A stretch of 38,062 bases of DNA from Rhodobacteraceae bacterium UBA1943 (GTDB taxonomy: Bacteria; Pseudomonadota; Alphaproteobacteria; Rhodobacterales; Rhodobacteraceae): contig DDEX01000074.1 in assembly GCA_002336845.1 (NCBI GenBank), positions 2,306 to 40,367 on the forward strand, written 5' to 3'. The notes below the pieces were generated by a model, which was given only the letters and a program-made list of their open reading frames with translations, made no database searches and was not told the DNA's origin. The stretch's first letter is position 1. Each line of letters opens with the position of its first letter. This document shows, one piece after another, positions 22,947 to 31,745 of the stretch. Both the position numbers and the translations under genes were made by a program.

Positions 22947-24938
22947 ATGACGACACCGACCGATTTGCCGAAGGCCGTGCAGGACCATCCCGATATGGGG
23001 ATTGTTCTGTCCGATGGATGCCGTCTGTCGGCCCGTGTCTGGCTGCCCGAGGATGCCGACCTGCATCCGGTGCCCGCCGTGCTGGAATACATTCCCTATC
23101 GCAAACGCGACGGCACGCTGCCACGCGACGAAATGATGCACCCCTATGTCGCGGCGCGCGGTTATGCCTGCGTGCGGGTCGATATGCGTGGCAATGGCGA
23201 CAGCGACGGTCTGATGACCGACGAATATACCGAGCAGGAACTGTCGGATGCCTGCGAGGTGATTGCCTGGCTGGCGGCGCAGCCCTGGTGCAGTGGCACC
23301 GTGGGGATGATGGGGAAAAGCTGGGGCGGCTTCAACTGCTTGCAGACCGCTTTCCTGCGGCCCCCGGCGCTGAAGGCGGTGATTTCAGTCTGTTCCACGA
23401 CCGACCGGTTTGCCGATGACATTCACTGGAAGGGCGGGTGCCTTCTGGGAGAGAATTTCGGCTGGGGTGCGGTGATGCTGTCCTATTCCAGTCGCCCGCC
23501 GGACCCGGCCTTGCGCGATGACTGGCGCGAGGTCTGGCTGAACCGGCTGGAGGCAGAGCCGTGGCTTGCGCCGCGCTGGGCTGCGCATCAGGAGCGGGAT
23601 GCCTATTGGAAGCACGGATCGGTCTGCGAGGATTACGCGCGGATGACAGTGCCCGTGCTGTCGTTTTCCGGCTGGGCCGACAACTACATGAACACGTCGG
23701 ATGCGCTGGTGCGCGGATGTGTGGGTCCGGTGCAGGCGATCATCGGGCCATGGGTGCACCAGTATCCCCATACCGCCGTGCCGGGGCCGCAGATCGGGTT
23801 CCTGCAACTGGCGGTGCGCTGGTGGGACCGTTGGCTGAAGGGCATCGACAACGGGGCTGAGGGCGACGGGGCCTATCGCGCCTATATGATCCATTCAGAA
23901 CCGCCCGATGCCAGCGCGAGACATCGCGCCGGTCATTGGGTGGCAGAGGCCGAATGGCCCAGCCCGCGGGTTCAGCGTGAGGTGCTGCATCTGGCGCCCG
24001 GTGCGCTGGGGAAGCGGGAGCCTTTCGCCGCCACCATCGCCACGCCGCAGCACTTGGGAATGCACACGGGTGAGTTTTTCCCGATGGGCCTGAATGCCGA
24101 GATGCCGGGCGATCAGGTGGGCGACGATGCGCTGTCGGTCTGTTTTGACGGCGCGCCGCTGGCTGCGGCACTGGACCTTTTGGGCGCAGCACGGCTGACC
24201 CTGCGGCTGGCGTCGGACAAGCCGCTTGGCTTTGTCGTGGCACGGCTGAATGATGTGGCGCCCGATGGTTCATCGGTGCGGATCGCCCATGGCATGTTGA
24301 ACCTGTGCCACCGTGCGGGCAGTGCCGCGCCGCAGCCGATGGTGCCGGGTGCGGCGGTCGAGGTGGCCTTCAACCTTGACCAGATGGCTTATCGGCTTGC
24401 GCCGGGGCACCGGCTGCGGCTTGCGCTGTCCAACAGCTATTGGCCCTTTGTCTGGCCCTCGCCCGAGGCGGGGCGGCTGACCCTGAGCGGCGGCAGCCTT
24501 GATCTGCCGGTGCATCAGGGCAGTGCGAATGAATGGCAACCGCCGCTGCCGGAAATGGCAAGCCCCTGGAAGCACAAGGTTCTGCGCCCCGGCAAGACCA
24601 CCCGCAAGATCGAGACCGATCTGATCACGGGCACGGTGGCCTTGGTGGTGAATGACGATCTGGGCGACAGCGAAAACCTGACGCATGGTCTGGTGACCGG
24701 CGAGACGATGAGCGAGTTGTGGGAAGTGCATCCCGACGATCCGCTATCGGCCCGCGCCGTCCATATCTGGGAACAGCGCCTGTCGCGGGGGGACTGGAGA
24801 GTCCGCACACGGGCCGAGACCGAGATGACCGGCACCGCCACGCATCTGCGCATGAAGGCCCGCCTGACCGCCTGGGAAGGCGATGAGGTGGTCTTTGAGC
24901 GGAGCTTTGACGAGGAGGTCGCACGCCGCTTCGTCTGA
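22947..24938 (+). CDS. CocE/NonD-family serine hydrolase
   Basis: This 663-residue member of the cocaine-esterase/Xaa-Pro dipeptidyl-peptidase (S15) superfamily has an alpha/beta-hydrolase core with nucleophile Ser125 in MMGKSWGGF. DMRGNGDSDG lies before it, the acid is in FSGWADNYMNTSDALV, and the histidine is in GPWVHQYPH. The C-terminal half is the jelly-roll PepX_C domain (LAPGHRLRLALSNSYWPFVWPS). Such enzymes hydrolyse esters or amides, including glutaryl-7-ACA and proline peptides. No signal peptide is present. It leads a plus-strand run into a peptide-type ABC importer, so it may cleave the imported compound. The start at ATG 22947 has GGGGG at 22938-22942, closer than ideal. Confidence 0.83.
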   Translation: MTTPTDLPKAVQDHPDMGIVLSDGCRLSARVWLPEDADLHPVPAVLEYIPYRKRDGTLPRDEMMHPYVAARGYACVRVDMRGNGDSDGLMTDEYTEQELSDACEVIAWLAAQPWCSGTVGMMGKSWGGFNCLQTAFLRPPALKAVISVCSTTDRFADDIHWKGGCLLGENFGWGAVMLSYSSRPPDPALRDDWREVWLNRLEAEPWLAPRWAAHQERDAYWKHGSVCEDYARMTVPVLSFSGWADNYMNTSDALVRGCVGPVQAIIGPWVHQYPHTAVPGPQIGFLQLAVRWWDRWLKGIDNGAEGDGAYRAYMIHSEPPDASARHRAGHWVAEAEWPSPRVQREVLHLAPGALGKREPFAATIATPQHLGMHTGEFFPMGLNAEMPGDQVGDDALSVCFDGAPLAAALDLLGAARLTLRLASDKPLGFVVARLNDVAPDGSSVRIAHGMLNLCHRAGSAAPQPMVPGAAVEVAFNLDQMAYRLAPGHRLRLALSNSYWPFVWPSPEAGRLTLSGGSLDLPVHQGSANEWQPPLPEMASPWKHKVLRPGKTTRKIETDLITGTVALVVNDDLGDSENLTHGLVTGETMSELWEVHPDDPLSARAVHIWEQRLSRGDWRVRTRAETEMTGTATHLRMKARLTAWEGDEVVFERSFDEEVARRFV

Positions 24939-24950
24939 GAAGGACGCCTG

Positions 24951-24985
24951 CCCGAGATTCTGCTTTGTCATTGGCAAGAATCGGG
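24951..24985 (+). terminator. Imperfect stem-loop between hydrolase and binding-protein genes
   Basis: CCCGA-g-ATTCT-GC (24951-24963) can pair, with bulges, to GC-AAGAATCGGG (24974-24985), followed by TTCTACTTTTTG. It could be a weak terminator or attenuator separating the hydrolase from the transporter. The pairing is imperfect. Confidence 0.3.
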
Positions 24986-25041
24986 TTCTACTTTTTGAAA
25001 ACAAAGAAAATCGCCAAATGGCGACTGACAGGGAGAAAGAC

Positions 25042-26631
25042 ATGACTCAACAGTTCGACCGTATCGTCGCGCAGATGCGCATGGGCGGCATGACCCGCCG
25101 TGAGTTCGTGGGCCGCGCGACGGCTCTTGGCGTTTCGACCGCTCTCGCTTCGGCCCTGTACACCAAGGGCGCACGCGCCGAAGAGGCGAAAAAGGGCGGC
25201 GTGATCCGTGTCGGCATGTCGGGTGGTGAATCCACCAACAGCCTTGACCCGGCGCTGGCCGCCTCGGAAGTGCCGTTCCAGGTCAACATGACCTGGGGCG
25301 AAATGCTGACCGATGTGAAGCCCGATGGCACGCTGGACATGCGCATCGCCGAAGAGGTTTCCTCGACCCCGGACGCATCGGAGTGGAAGTTCAAGATCCG
25401 CAAGGGCGTTGAATTCCACGACGGCAAGACCGTGACCGCCGAGGACGTGGTGGCGACGCTGAAGCGCCACACCGATGAAAAGTCGCAATCGGGCGCGCTG
25501 GGCGTGGTTAAGGGCATCAGCGAGATGAAGGCCGAAGGCGACATGGTCACGCTGAAGCTGGCCGAGGCAAACGCCGACCTGCCGTTCCTGATGGCCGACT
25601 ATCACCTGATCATCCAGCCCGGCGGCGGTGTGGACAACCCGACGGCGGCAATCGGTGCCGGTCCTTACAAGGTGAACGTCAACGAACCGGGCGTGCGCCA
25701 CACCTTCACCAAGCACGCCAACTATTTCGACAGCACCATGGGCCATGCCGATGAGGTCGAGATTCTGGTGATCAACGACAACACCGCCCGCACGGCTGCG
25801 CTGCAATCGGGCCAGGTGCACATGATCAACCGGGTGGACCCCAAGATCGTCGAGCTGCTCAAGGGCGTTCCGGGCGTGTCGATCAAGGCCGTCGCGGGCC
25901 GTGGTCATTACGTCTTCATCATGCATTGCGACAAGGCGCCGTTTGACAACAACGACCTGCGCATGGCGCTGAAGCTGGCGATCAACCGCGACGAGATGGT
26001 GCAGAAGATTCTGGGCGGTCTGGGTTCGGTCGGCAACGACTTCCCGATCAACGCCGCCTATCCGCTGTTCGATGACAGCATTCCGCAGCGTGTCTTCGAT
26101 GCCGCCAAGGCGGGTGAATTCTACAAGAAGTCCGGCCATGACGGCAGCCCGATCGTCCTGCGCACCGCGCCCGGCGCCTTCCCCGGCGCGGTCGAGGCAG
26201 CGCAACTGTTCGCCGCCTCCGCCCAGTCGGCGGGTATCCCGCTGGAAGTGAAGCTGGAGCCCGATGACGGCTATTGGTCGAACGTGTGGAACGTCGAACC
26301 CTTCTGCGCAAGCTATTGGGGCGGGCGTCCGGTGCAGGACCAGATGTATTCCACCGCCTATCTGTCCACCGCCGACTGGAACGACACCAAGTTCAAGAAC
26401 GCCAAGTTCGACGAATTGCTGCTGTCGGCCCGGGGTGAACTGGATCAGGCCAAGCGTAAGGCGGAATACAGCGAAATGGCCAACATCCTGCGCGATGAGG
26501 GCGGTCTGATCCTGCCGATGTTCAACGACTTCGTGTCTGGTGTCAGCGACACCATCGGCGGCTGGGAGGATGATCCGAACGGCGAGCTGATGAATGGCCG
26601 GGCGCAGGTCCGCTGCTGGCTGAATTCGTAA
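25042..26631 (+). CDS. Peptide/nickel-type ABC transporter, Tat-exported binding protein
   Basis: A 529-residue family 5 (DppA/OppA-like) solute-binding protein. The N terminus has a twin-arginine signal: TRREFVGRA, a hydrophobic stretch and an ARAEE cleavage region, so it is probably exported folded. Typical blocks are SLDPALAASEVPFQVNMTWGEML, WKFKIRKGVEFHDGKTVTAEDVVATLKRH, GAGPYKVN and FDNNDLRMALKLAINRDEMV. ATG 25042 is preceded by GGGAG at 25031-25035; an ATG at 25018 has no such site. It is the first gene of a complete importer. The ligand may be a dipeptide, a modified peptide or another small amide; it cannot be read directly. Confidence 0.9.
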   Translation: MTQQFDRIVAQMRMGGMTRREFVGRATALGVSTALASALYTKGARAEEAKKGGVIRVGMSGGESTNSLDPALAASEVPFQVNMTWGEMLTDVKPDGTLDMRIAEEVSSTPDASEWKFKIRKGVEFHDGKTVTAEDVVATLKRHTDEKSQSGALGVVKGISEMKAEGDMVTLKLAEANADLPFLMADYHLIIQPGGGVDNPTAAIGAGPYKVNVNEPGVRHTFTKHANYFDSTMGHADEVEILVINDNTARTAALQSGQVHMINRVDPKIVELLKGVPGVSIKAVAGRGHYVFIMHCDKAPFDNNDLRMALKLAINRDEMVQKILGGLGSVGNDFPINAAYPLFDDSIPQRVFDAAKAGEFYKKSGHDGSPIVLRTAPGAFPGAVEAAQLFAASAQSAGIPLEVKLEPDDGYWSNVWNVEPFCASYWGGRPVQDQMYSTAYLSTADWNDTKFKNAKFDELLLSARGELDQAKRKAEYSEMANILRDEGGLILPMFNDFVSGVSDTIGGWEDDPNGELMNGRAQVRCWLNS

Positions 26632-26641
26632 GGGTCGGCAA

Positions 26642-27598
26642 GTGCATCCCGTTCTGAAACTGGTTGCCCAGCGCGTTGCGCTGGGCCTCCTCCTCCTGCT
26701 CGCGGTCTCTGCCGTGATCTTTCTGGGGGTCGAGGCGCTGCCCGGTGATACCGCGCAGGCCATTCTGGGCCAATCGGCCACGCCGCAGGCGCTGGCCAAT
26801 CTGCGCGAGAAGATGGGCCTCGATCAGCCCGCGCTGATCCGCTATTTCCATTGGCTCGGCGGTATTCTTACCGGCGATCTGGGCAAGGCGCTGACCAACG
26901 GGCAGGACATCGCCCAGGCCATCGGCCAAAGGCTTGGCAACACGCTTTTCCTGGCCGCCTGTGCCGGGGTGATCTCGGTTCCGCTGGCGATTCTGCTGGG
27001 GCTGGTTGCGGCGCGCTATAACGGCCGCTGGCCGGACAAGCTGATTTCGGGCATCACGCTTTCGACCATTTCGCTGCCGGAATTCGTGGCGGCCTATTTC
27101 GTGATCTATCTGCTGACGCAGCTTATCCCCATCTTCAATCCGGTCGCCATGGTGTTCCCCGGCATGGGCTTCTGGGAGCGGCTGCACGCCGTGGCACTGC
27201 CGGTCATCGTGCTGGTGCTGGTGGTCTTGGCCCATATGATGCGGATGACGCGGGCTGCCATTCTGAACGTCATGCAATCGGCCTATATCGAGACGGCCGA
27301 GCTGAAGGGCCTGTCACCGATGCAGGTGATCTGGCGCCATGCCTTCCCCAACGCCATCGCGCCCATTGTATCGGTGGTGGTGCTGAACCTGGCCTATCTG
27401 GTGGTGGGCGTCGTCGTGGTCGAGGTGGTCTTTGGCTACAACGCCCTTGGCCAATATCTGGTGGACCATGTGTCCAAACGAGACCTGCCCGTGGTGCAGG
27501 CGGTCGGCATGATCTTTGCCGCCGTCTATATCGGGCTGAACATCCTTGCCGACGTGATCGCCATCGTCGCCAACCCGCGTCTGAGGCACCCAAGATGA
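26642..27598 (+). CDS. Peptide-type ABC transporter permease (DppB-like)
   Basis: A 318-residue inner-membrane permease of the BPD_transp_1 family with six expected membrane segments; those near residues 12-32, 100-125, 135-160, 180-200, 240-265 and 285-305 are visible. The N terminus has the DppB-type GDTAQAILGQSATPQALANLREKMGLDQPALIRYFHWLGGILTGDLGKAL. The coupling motif is AELKGLSPMQVIWRHAFPNAIAPIVS. It starts with GTG at 26642, eleven bases after the binding-protein stop, with AAGGG at 26630-26634 that overlaps that stop codon. Its end overlaps the second permease by four bases. Confidence 0.9.
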   Translation: MHPVLKLVAQRVALGLLLLLAVSAVIFLGVEALPGDTAQAILGQSATPQALANLREKMGLDQPALIRYFHWLGGILTGDLGKALTNGQDIAQAIGQRLGNTLFLAACAGVISVPLAILLGLVAARYNGRWPDKLISGITLSTISLPEFVAAYFVIYLLTQLIPIFNPVAMVFPGMGFWERLHAVALPVIVLVLVVLAHMMRMTRAAILNVMQSAYIETAELKGLSPMQVIWRHAFPNAIAPIVSVVVLNLAYLVVGVVVVEVVFGYNALGQYLVDHVSKRDLPVVQAVGMIFAAVYIGLNILADVIAIVANPRLRHPR

Positions 27599-28410
27599 AA
27601 ATGCCGCTTTCCGCCCTGATCGGGCTGATCCTGACCGGGCTGTTCCTGTTCGTTGCGATCTTTGCGCAATGGCTTGCGCCCTATCCCATTGATGCCGCCG
27701 TGGGCGGCGTGTGGGAATCGCCCTCGGCCACCTATTGGCTGGGCACCGACACCATCGGCCGCGACATCCTCTCGCGTCTGATCTATGGTGCACAGGTCAC
27801 CATTTTCGTCGCGGCCGCGTCTTCGGTGCTGGCCTTTTCGCTGGGCTCGATCCTGGGCTTTGTCGCGGCAACGCAAGGTGGCTGGGTTGATCAGGCGCTG
27901 TCGCGGCTGGTTGATCTGGTGATGGCGATCCCATCGCTGATCATCGCACTGGTCGTGCTGTCGGTCTTGCCCCTGAATTTGACGGTGCTGATACTGGTGA
28001 TGGGCGTGCTGGATGCCACGCGCGTCTTCCGCTTGAGCCGCGCGGTCGCCGTGGACATTACCGTGATGGATTATGTCGAGGCCGCGCGGCTGCGGGGCGA
28101 AGGCGGCGGCTGGATCATTTTCCGCGAGATTCTGCCAAATGCCTTGTCGCCGCTGGTCGCCGAATTCGGCCTGCGCTTCATCTTCGCCGTTCTGTTCATT
28201 TCGACCCTGTCGTTCCTGGGCCTGGGCATCCAGCCGCCGCTGACCGACTGGGGCGGCATGGTCAAGGAAAACAAGGATGCGCTGGTTTATGGCAAATCCG
28301 CCGCCCTGATGCCCGCACTGGCGATTGCCGCGCTGGCCATCTCGGTCAACCTGGTGGCCGACTGGATCCTGTCGCGCACCACCAGCCTGAAAGGAGGCCG
28401 CGGTGCCTGA
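27595..28410 (+). CDS. Peptide-type ABC transporter permease (DppC-like)
   Basis: The 271-residue second permease has the DppC pattern: membrane segment at about 7-28, LAPYPIDAA, then YWLGTDTIGRDILSRLIYGAQVT. The coupling motif is EAARLRGEGGGWIIFREILPNALSPLVAEF, followed by FISTLSFLGLGIQPPLTDWGGMVKENK, all typical of the family. It starts inside the stop of the first permease (ATGA, 27595-27598) and ends eight bases into the ATPase gene, so the three are translationally linked. It would form a heterodimeric channel with the DppB-like subunit. Confidence 0.9.
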   Translation: MKMPLSALIGLILTGLFLFVAIFAQWLAPYPIDAAVGGVWESPSATYWLGTDTIGRDILSRLIYGAQVTIFVAAASSVLAFSLGSILGFVAATQGGWVDQALSRLVDLVMAIPSLIIALVVLSVLPLNLTVLILVMGVLDATRVFRLSRAVAVDITVMDYVEAARLRGEGGGWIIFREILPNALSPLVAEFGLRFIFAVLFISTLSFLGLGIQPPLTDWGGMVKENKDALVYGKSAALMPALAIAALAISVNLVADWILSRTTSLKGGRGA

Positions 28411-30037
28411 GCCTTTGTTGGATATCCGTAACCTGCGGATCGAAGCGACCTCTTATCCGCCCGGAGAGCCGCCGCGGCATGTCGTGCTGGTCGATGACGT
28501 GTCGGTCAGCGTGGAAAAGGGCAAGGTGCTGGGCCTGATCGGCGAATCCGGGGCGGGAAAATCGACCATCGGCCTGTCGGCCATGTCCTTTGGCCGGGGG
28601 GGCGTCCGCCTGACAGCCGGGCAGATCCTGCTGAACGGCCGCGACATCCGCACAGCACCAGTCTCAGAACTGCGCAAGCTGCGCGGCTCTGAGGTGACCT
28701 ATGTCGCCCAATCCGCCGCCGCCGCCTTCAACCCGGCGAGAAAGCTGATGGAGCAGGTGATCGAAACCTCGCTTGCCCATGGCGTCATGCCCAAGGCCGA
28801 GGCCGAGGCGCGGGCCCGCAGCCTGTTTCGCCAGTTGGGCCTGCCCAACCCGGACACTTTTGGCGACCGGTATCCGCATCAGGTTTCGGGCGGGCAGTTG
28901 CAGCGCGCGATGACCGCGATGGCCCTGTGCCCCAAACCCGACCTGGTGATCTTCGACGAACCGACCACCGCGCTGGACGTGACGACCCAGATCGACGTGC
29001 TGGCGGCGATCAAACGCGCGATCCATGAAACCGGGGTGGCGGCGCTTTACATCACGCATGACCTTGCGGTTGTGGCGCAGGTGGCTGATGACATCCTTGT
29101 GCTGCGACACGGCAAGAAGGTCGAATACGGCACAACCGACCACATCATCAACCGCCCCGAACAGGCCTATACGCAGGCGCTGGTTTCGGTTCGCTCGATC
29201 GAGCATGAGGAGAAACCGGCAGCAAAGCCGGTGCTGACGGTGGCCAATGTGACGGCACGCTATCGCGGCACCCATTTCGATGTGCTGAAGAATGTTTCGG
29301 TCGATGTGGCGCCGGGGCAGACGTTGGCCATCGTGGGCGAAAGTGGGTCGGGCAAGTCCACGCTTGCCCGCGCCATCACCGGTCTTCTACCGCCCACGTC
29401 GGGGCGCATCACTTTTGACGGTCGCGACCTGTCGCGCGATCTGGCGGGCCGGACCAAGGACGATCTGCGCGAATTGCAGATGATCTACCAGATGGCCGAC
29501 GTGGCGATGAACCCGCGCCAGACCATCGGCACCATCATCGGCCGCCCCCTGGAGTTTTACTTTGGTCTAAGGGGAGAGGCGAAACGCAAGCGGATTCAAG
29601 AGCTTCTTGACCAGATTGAAATGGGCAAAGGTTTTGAAAGCCGCTATCCGGCCGAGCTGTCGGGCGGGCAAAAACAGCGTGTCTGTATTGCCCGGGCACT
29701 TGCCGCTAAACCCAAGCTGATCATCTGCGATGAGGTGACATCGGCGCTGGACCCTCTGGTTGCCGATGGTATCCTGAAACTGCTGCTGGAGTTGCAGGCG
29801 CAACAGCAGGTGGCCTATCTGTTCATCACCCATGACCTTGCGACGGTGAAGGCCATCGCTGACAAGATCGCCGTGATGTTCAAGGGCGAGGTGCGCCGTT
29901 ATGGCAGCAAGACCGACGTGCTGACCCCGCCGTTCGACGATTACACCGACCTCCTCCTTTCCTCGGTGCCAGAAATGCGCCTTGGCTGGCTGGAAGAGGT
30001 GCTGGCCCATCGCAAGATGGAAAGCGCCGGAAACTGA
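28403..30037 (+). CDS. Peptide-type ABC transporter, two fused ATPase domains (DppD-DppF)
   Basis: One 544-residue protein carries both nucleotide-binding domains of the importer. Domain 1 (about 1-265) has Walker A GESGAGKST, signature VSGGQLQRAM and Walker B LVIFDEPTTALD. Domain 2 (about 275-540) has GESGSGKST, LSGGQKQRVCIARAL and LIICDEVTSALD. Each has its switch histidine in YITHDLA or FITHDLA. The start is GTG 28403 with AAGGAGG at 28391-28397, overlapping the DppC-like gene by eight bases. This fused form (as in GsiA) is common in alphaproteobacterial peptide transporters. It energises the two permeases just upstream. Confidence 0.92.
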   Translation: MPEPLLDIRNLRIEATSYPPGEPPRHVVLVDDVSVSVEKGKVLGLIGESGAGKSTIGLSAMSFGRGGVRLTAGQILLNGRDIRTAPVSELRKLRGSEVTYVAQSAAAAFNPARKLMEQVIETSLAHGVMPKAEAEARARSLFRQLGLPNPDTFGDRYPHQVSGGQLQRAMTAMALCPKPDLVIFDEPTTALDVTTQIDVLAAIKRAIHETGVAALYITHDLAVVAQVADDILVLRHGKKVEYGTTDHIINRPEQAYTQALVSVRSIEHEEKPAAKPVLTVANVTARYRGTHFDVLKNVSVDVAPGQTLAIVGESGSGKSTLARAITGLLPPTSGRITFDGRDLSRDLAGRTKDDLRELQMIYQMADVAMNPRQTIGTIIGRPLEFYFGLRGEAKRKRIQELLDQIEMGKGFESRYPAELSGGQKQRVCIARALAAKPKLIICDEVTSALDPLVADGILKLLLELQAQQQVAYLFITHDLATVKAIADKIAVMFKGEVRRYGSKTDVLTPPFDDYTDLLLSSVPEMRLGWLEEVLAHRKMESAGN

Positions 30038-30051
30038 CTTCATCTTGGCCT

Positions 30052-30083
30052 AAATATCCCCGCCGGAGGCCTCCGCAGGCGGG
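30052..30083. repeat. AAATATCC hairpin repeat, copy E
   Basis: AAATATCC (30052-30059) leads into CCCGCC (30059-30064) paired with GGCGGG (30078-30083), with the palindrome GGAGGCCTCC (30065-30074) inside. It lies 14 bases after the ATPase stop and just before the Shine-Dalgarno of the next gene, so it may reduce expression of that gene relative to the transporter. Confidence 0.6.
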
Positions 30084-30097
30084 TCTGGGAGACGCAT

Positions 30098-30940
30098 ATG
30101 CCAAATGGGCGCAAACTGTTGCTGATCATCCTTGACGGGGTGCCCTATGCCAATTGGCGCAGGCTGTTCGGTAATCTGGAAGGCTGGGTTGCCCACGGCG
30201 AGGCGCGGGTGTGGAAGATGCGGGCGGTTCTGCCCTCCACCTCTGCCTGTTGCTATGCCTCGATCCATACCGGTGTGCCGCCGCAGGTGCATCGGATCTG
30301 GGACAATGCCGATACGCGGCGGCTGGAGTTTCCCGATATCTTCAGCGAGGCCAGCAGGGCAGGGCTGAAAACCGGGGCGGTGACGCATTCCTACTGGTCA
30401 GAATTCTTCAACCGCGCGCCGTTCGACGTGGTGCGCGACATTGAATACGACGAGCCGGAAGGCCCGATCACCCATGGCCGGTTTCACACCATGCACGGCT
30501 ATGGCCATGTGAACCAGATGACGCCCGCCGATTACGATCTGTTCGGAACCCTGACGCGGCTGGCCGAGGTGAAGGGCATCGACTACGGCATCCTGCATAC
30601 CTGCACGCTGGACAGCATGGGCCACCGTTTCTACCACGATTGTGAAGAGATGGATGACGCCTGCTTCAAGATGGATGCCACGCTGGCCCCCTTTATCGAC
30701 CGCTGGCGGCAAGCTGGCTATGAGGTGATCGTGACGGCCGATCACGGGCAGGATGCGCGCGGCCATCATGGTGGCACCACCGAGGCGCAGCGCGATTTCG
30801 CCTTCTACTATTTCGGCGATGCCGAAATGCCGGGGCCGGATGTGGTGCTGGACCAACTGGCGCTGGCGCCGTCGATCCTGACACGGCTGGGCGTTCCGGT
30901 GCCGGAAAGCATGAAGGCCAAACCCTTCATGTCAGCGTGA
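30098..30940 (+). CDS. Alkaline-phosphatase-superfamily enzyme (nucleotide pyrophosphatase/phosphodiesterase type)
   Basis: The 280-residue protein fits type I phosphodiesterase/nucleotide pyrophosphatase-like members of the superfamily. The first metal ligand is Asp13 in LLLIILDGVP, the nucleophile region is PSTSA (46-50), and later metal ligands lie in CTLDSMGHRFYH and VTADHGQDARGHHGG. It would hydrolyse a phosphate (or sulfate/phosphonate) ester with two metals. No signal peptide is seen, so it is cytosolic, unlike most secreted phosphatases. GGGAG at 30087-30091 precedes the ATG. It follows the ABC importer on the same strand, suggesting that it acts on the imported compound; the natural substrate is unknown. 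Confidence 0.8.
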   Translation: MPNGRKLLLIILDGVPYANWRRLFGNLEGWVAHGEARVWKMRAVLPSTSACCYASIHTGVPPQVHRIWDNADTRRLEFPDIFSEASRAGLKTGAVTHSYWSEFFNRAPFDVVRDIEYDEPEGPITHGRFHTMHGYGHVNQMTPADYDLFGTLTRLAEVKGIDYGILHTCTLDSMGHRFYHDCEEMDDACFKMDATLAPFIDRWRQAGYEVIVTADHGQDARGHHGGTTEAQRDFAFYYFGDAEMPGPDVVLDQLALAPSILTRLGVPVPESMKAKPFMSA

Positions 30941-30943
30941 AGG

Positions 30944-30982
30944 CCGGGGGCGCTTCGCCCCCCGGACCCCCAGAGGATATTT
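30944..30982. repeat. AAATATCC hairpin repeat, copy F (shared terminator)
   Basis: CCGGGGG (30944-30950) pairs with CCCCCGG (30959-30965) over an eight-base loop, followed by GGATATTT (30975-30982), the complement of AAATATCC. It lies between convergent genes and starts four bases after the phosphodiesterase stop, so it probably terminates both transcripts. Confidence 0.7.
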
Positions 30983-30998
30983 GCAGAAAGGGAAAGTG

Positions 30999-31745
30999 TC
31001 AGGCGGCGTAGTCTGAGCCTCTGGCGTCCAGCAGGGCCTTGATCTCTCGCAGATGGGCATTGGCAAAGCCGGGATAGGAATCCCACTCCTGCGCGGTTTT
31101 TTCGGCCACGGCATCTGACAGGACGCGCAGCTTCTGGCCGGTTTGCAGGGCGCGGATATAGGTTTCGGCGGCGCGTTCGAAGTAATAGAGGCGGTTGAAG
31201 GTTTCGGCGACTGTCTGGCCAATGACCAGAACACCATGGTTGCCCATGATCATCGTCGTCACCTTGGGGTCGGCCAGCAGATCGACGCAGCGCGCGGCTT
31301 CGTCCTCGAATGCCATGCCACCGTAATGGTCATCAACCACATGGCGCCCAAAGAACATCGCGGTGTTCTGGTCGATCGCGGGCAGGCGGCTGTCGGCGAG
31401 GCTGGCCAGAACCGTGGCATGGATCGAATGGACATGCATCACGCAGCGGGCATGGGGCAGGGCGCGGTGAATGCTGCCATGCAAACCCCAGGCGGTTGGA
31501 TCGGGTGCATCGGGGCGGTCCATCGTGGTGGGGTCATTCGCGTCCAGTTCCAGCAGGTCGCTGGCCTTGATGCGGCTGAAATGGCGACCGTTGGGGTTGA
31601 TGAGGAAACGCGAGCCGTCGGGATTGACCGCCAATGAGAAGTGGTTCGCCACCGACTCGTGCATGTTCAGTTGGGCCGTCCACTGGAAGGCGGCGGCCAT
31701 GTCTATGCGTTCGGCAAGATGGGTCAGGTTGGTATGGGCGGTCAT
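30999..31745 (-). CDS. Class II aldolase/adducin-family protein
   Basis: A 248-residue protein of the class II aldolase/adducin fold. The zinc-binding HVHS (in CVMHVHSIHATVLA) and the later histidine in MGNHGVLVIG are present, as is NHFSLAVNP near the N terminus. Family members cleave phosphorylated or free sugars; others are decarboxylases or of unknown function. It is translated from ATG 31745, which overlaps the stop of the upstream esterase by four bases, so the two form a coupled pair. Short-chain sugar-phosphate specificity cannot be judged. No signal peptide is present. Confidence 0.82.
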   Translation of the reverse strand: MTAHTNLTHLAERIDMAAAFQWTAQLNMHESVANHFSLAVNPDGSRFLINPNGRHFSRIKASDLLELDANDPTTMDRPDAPDPTAWGLHGSIHRALPHARCVMHVHSIHATVLASLADSRLPAIDQNTAMFFGRHVVDDHYGGMAFEDEAARCVDLLADPKVTTMIMGNHGVLVIGQTVAETFNRLYYFERAAETYIRALQTGQKLRVLSDAVAEKTAQEWDSYPGFANAHLREIKALLDARGSDYAA

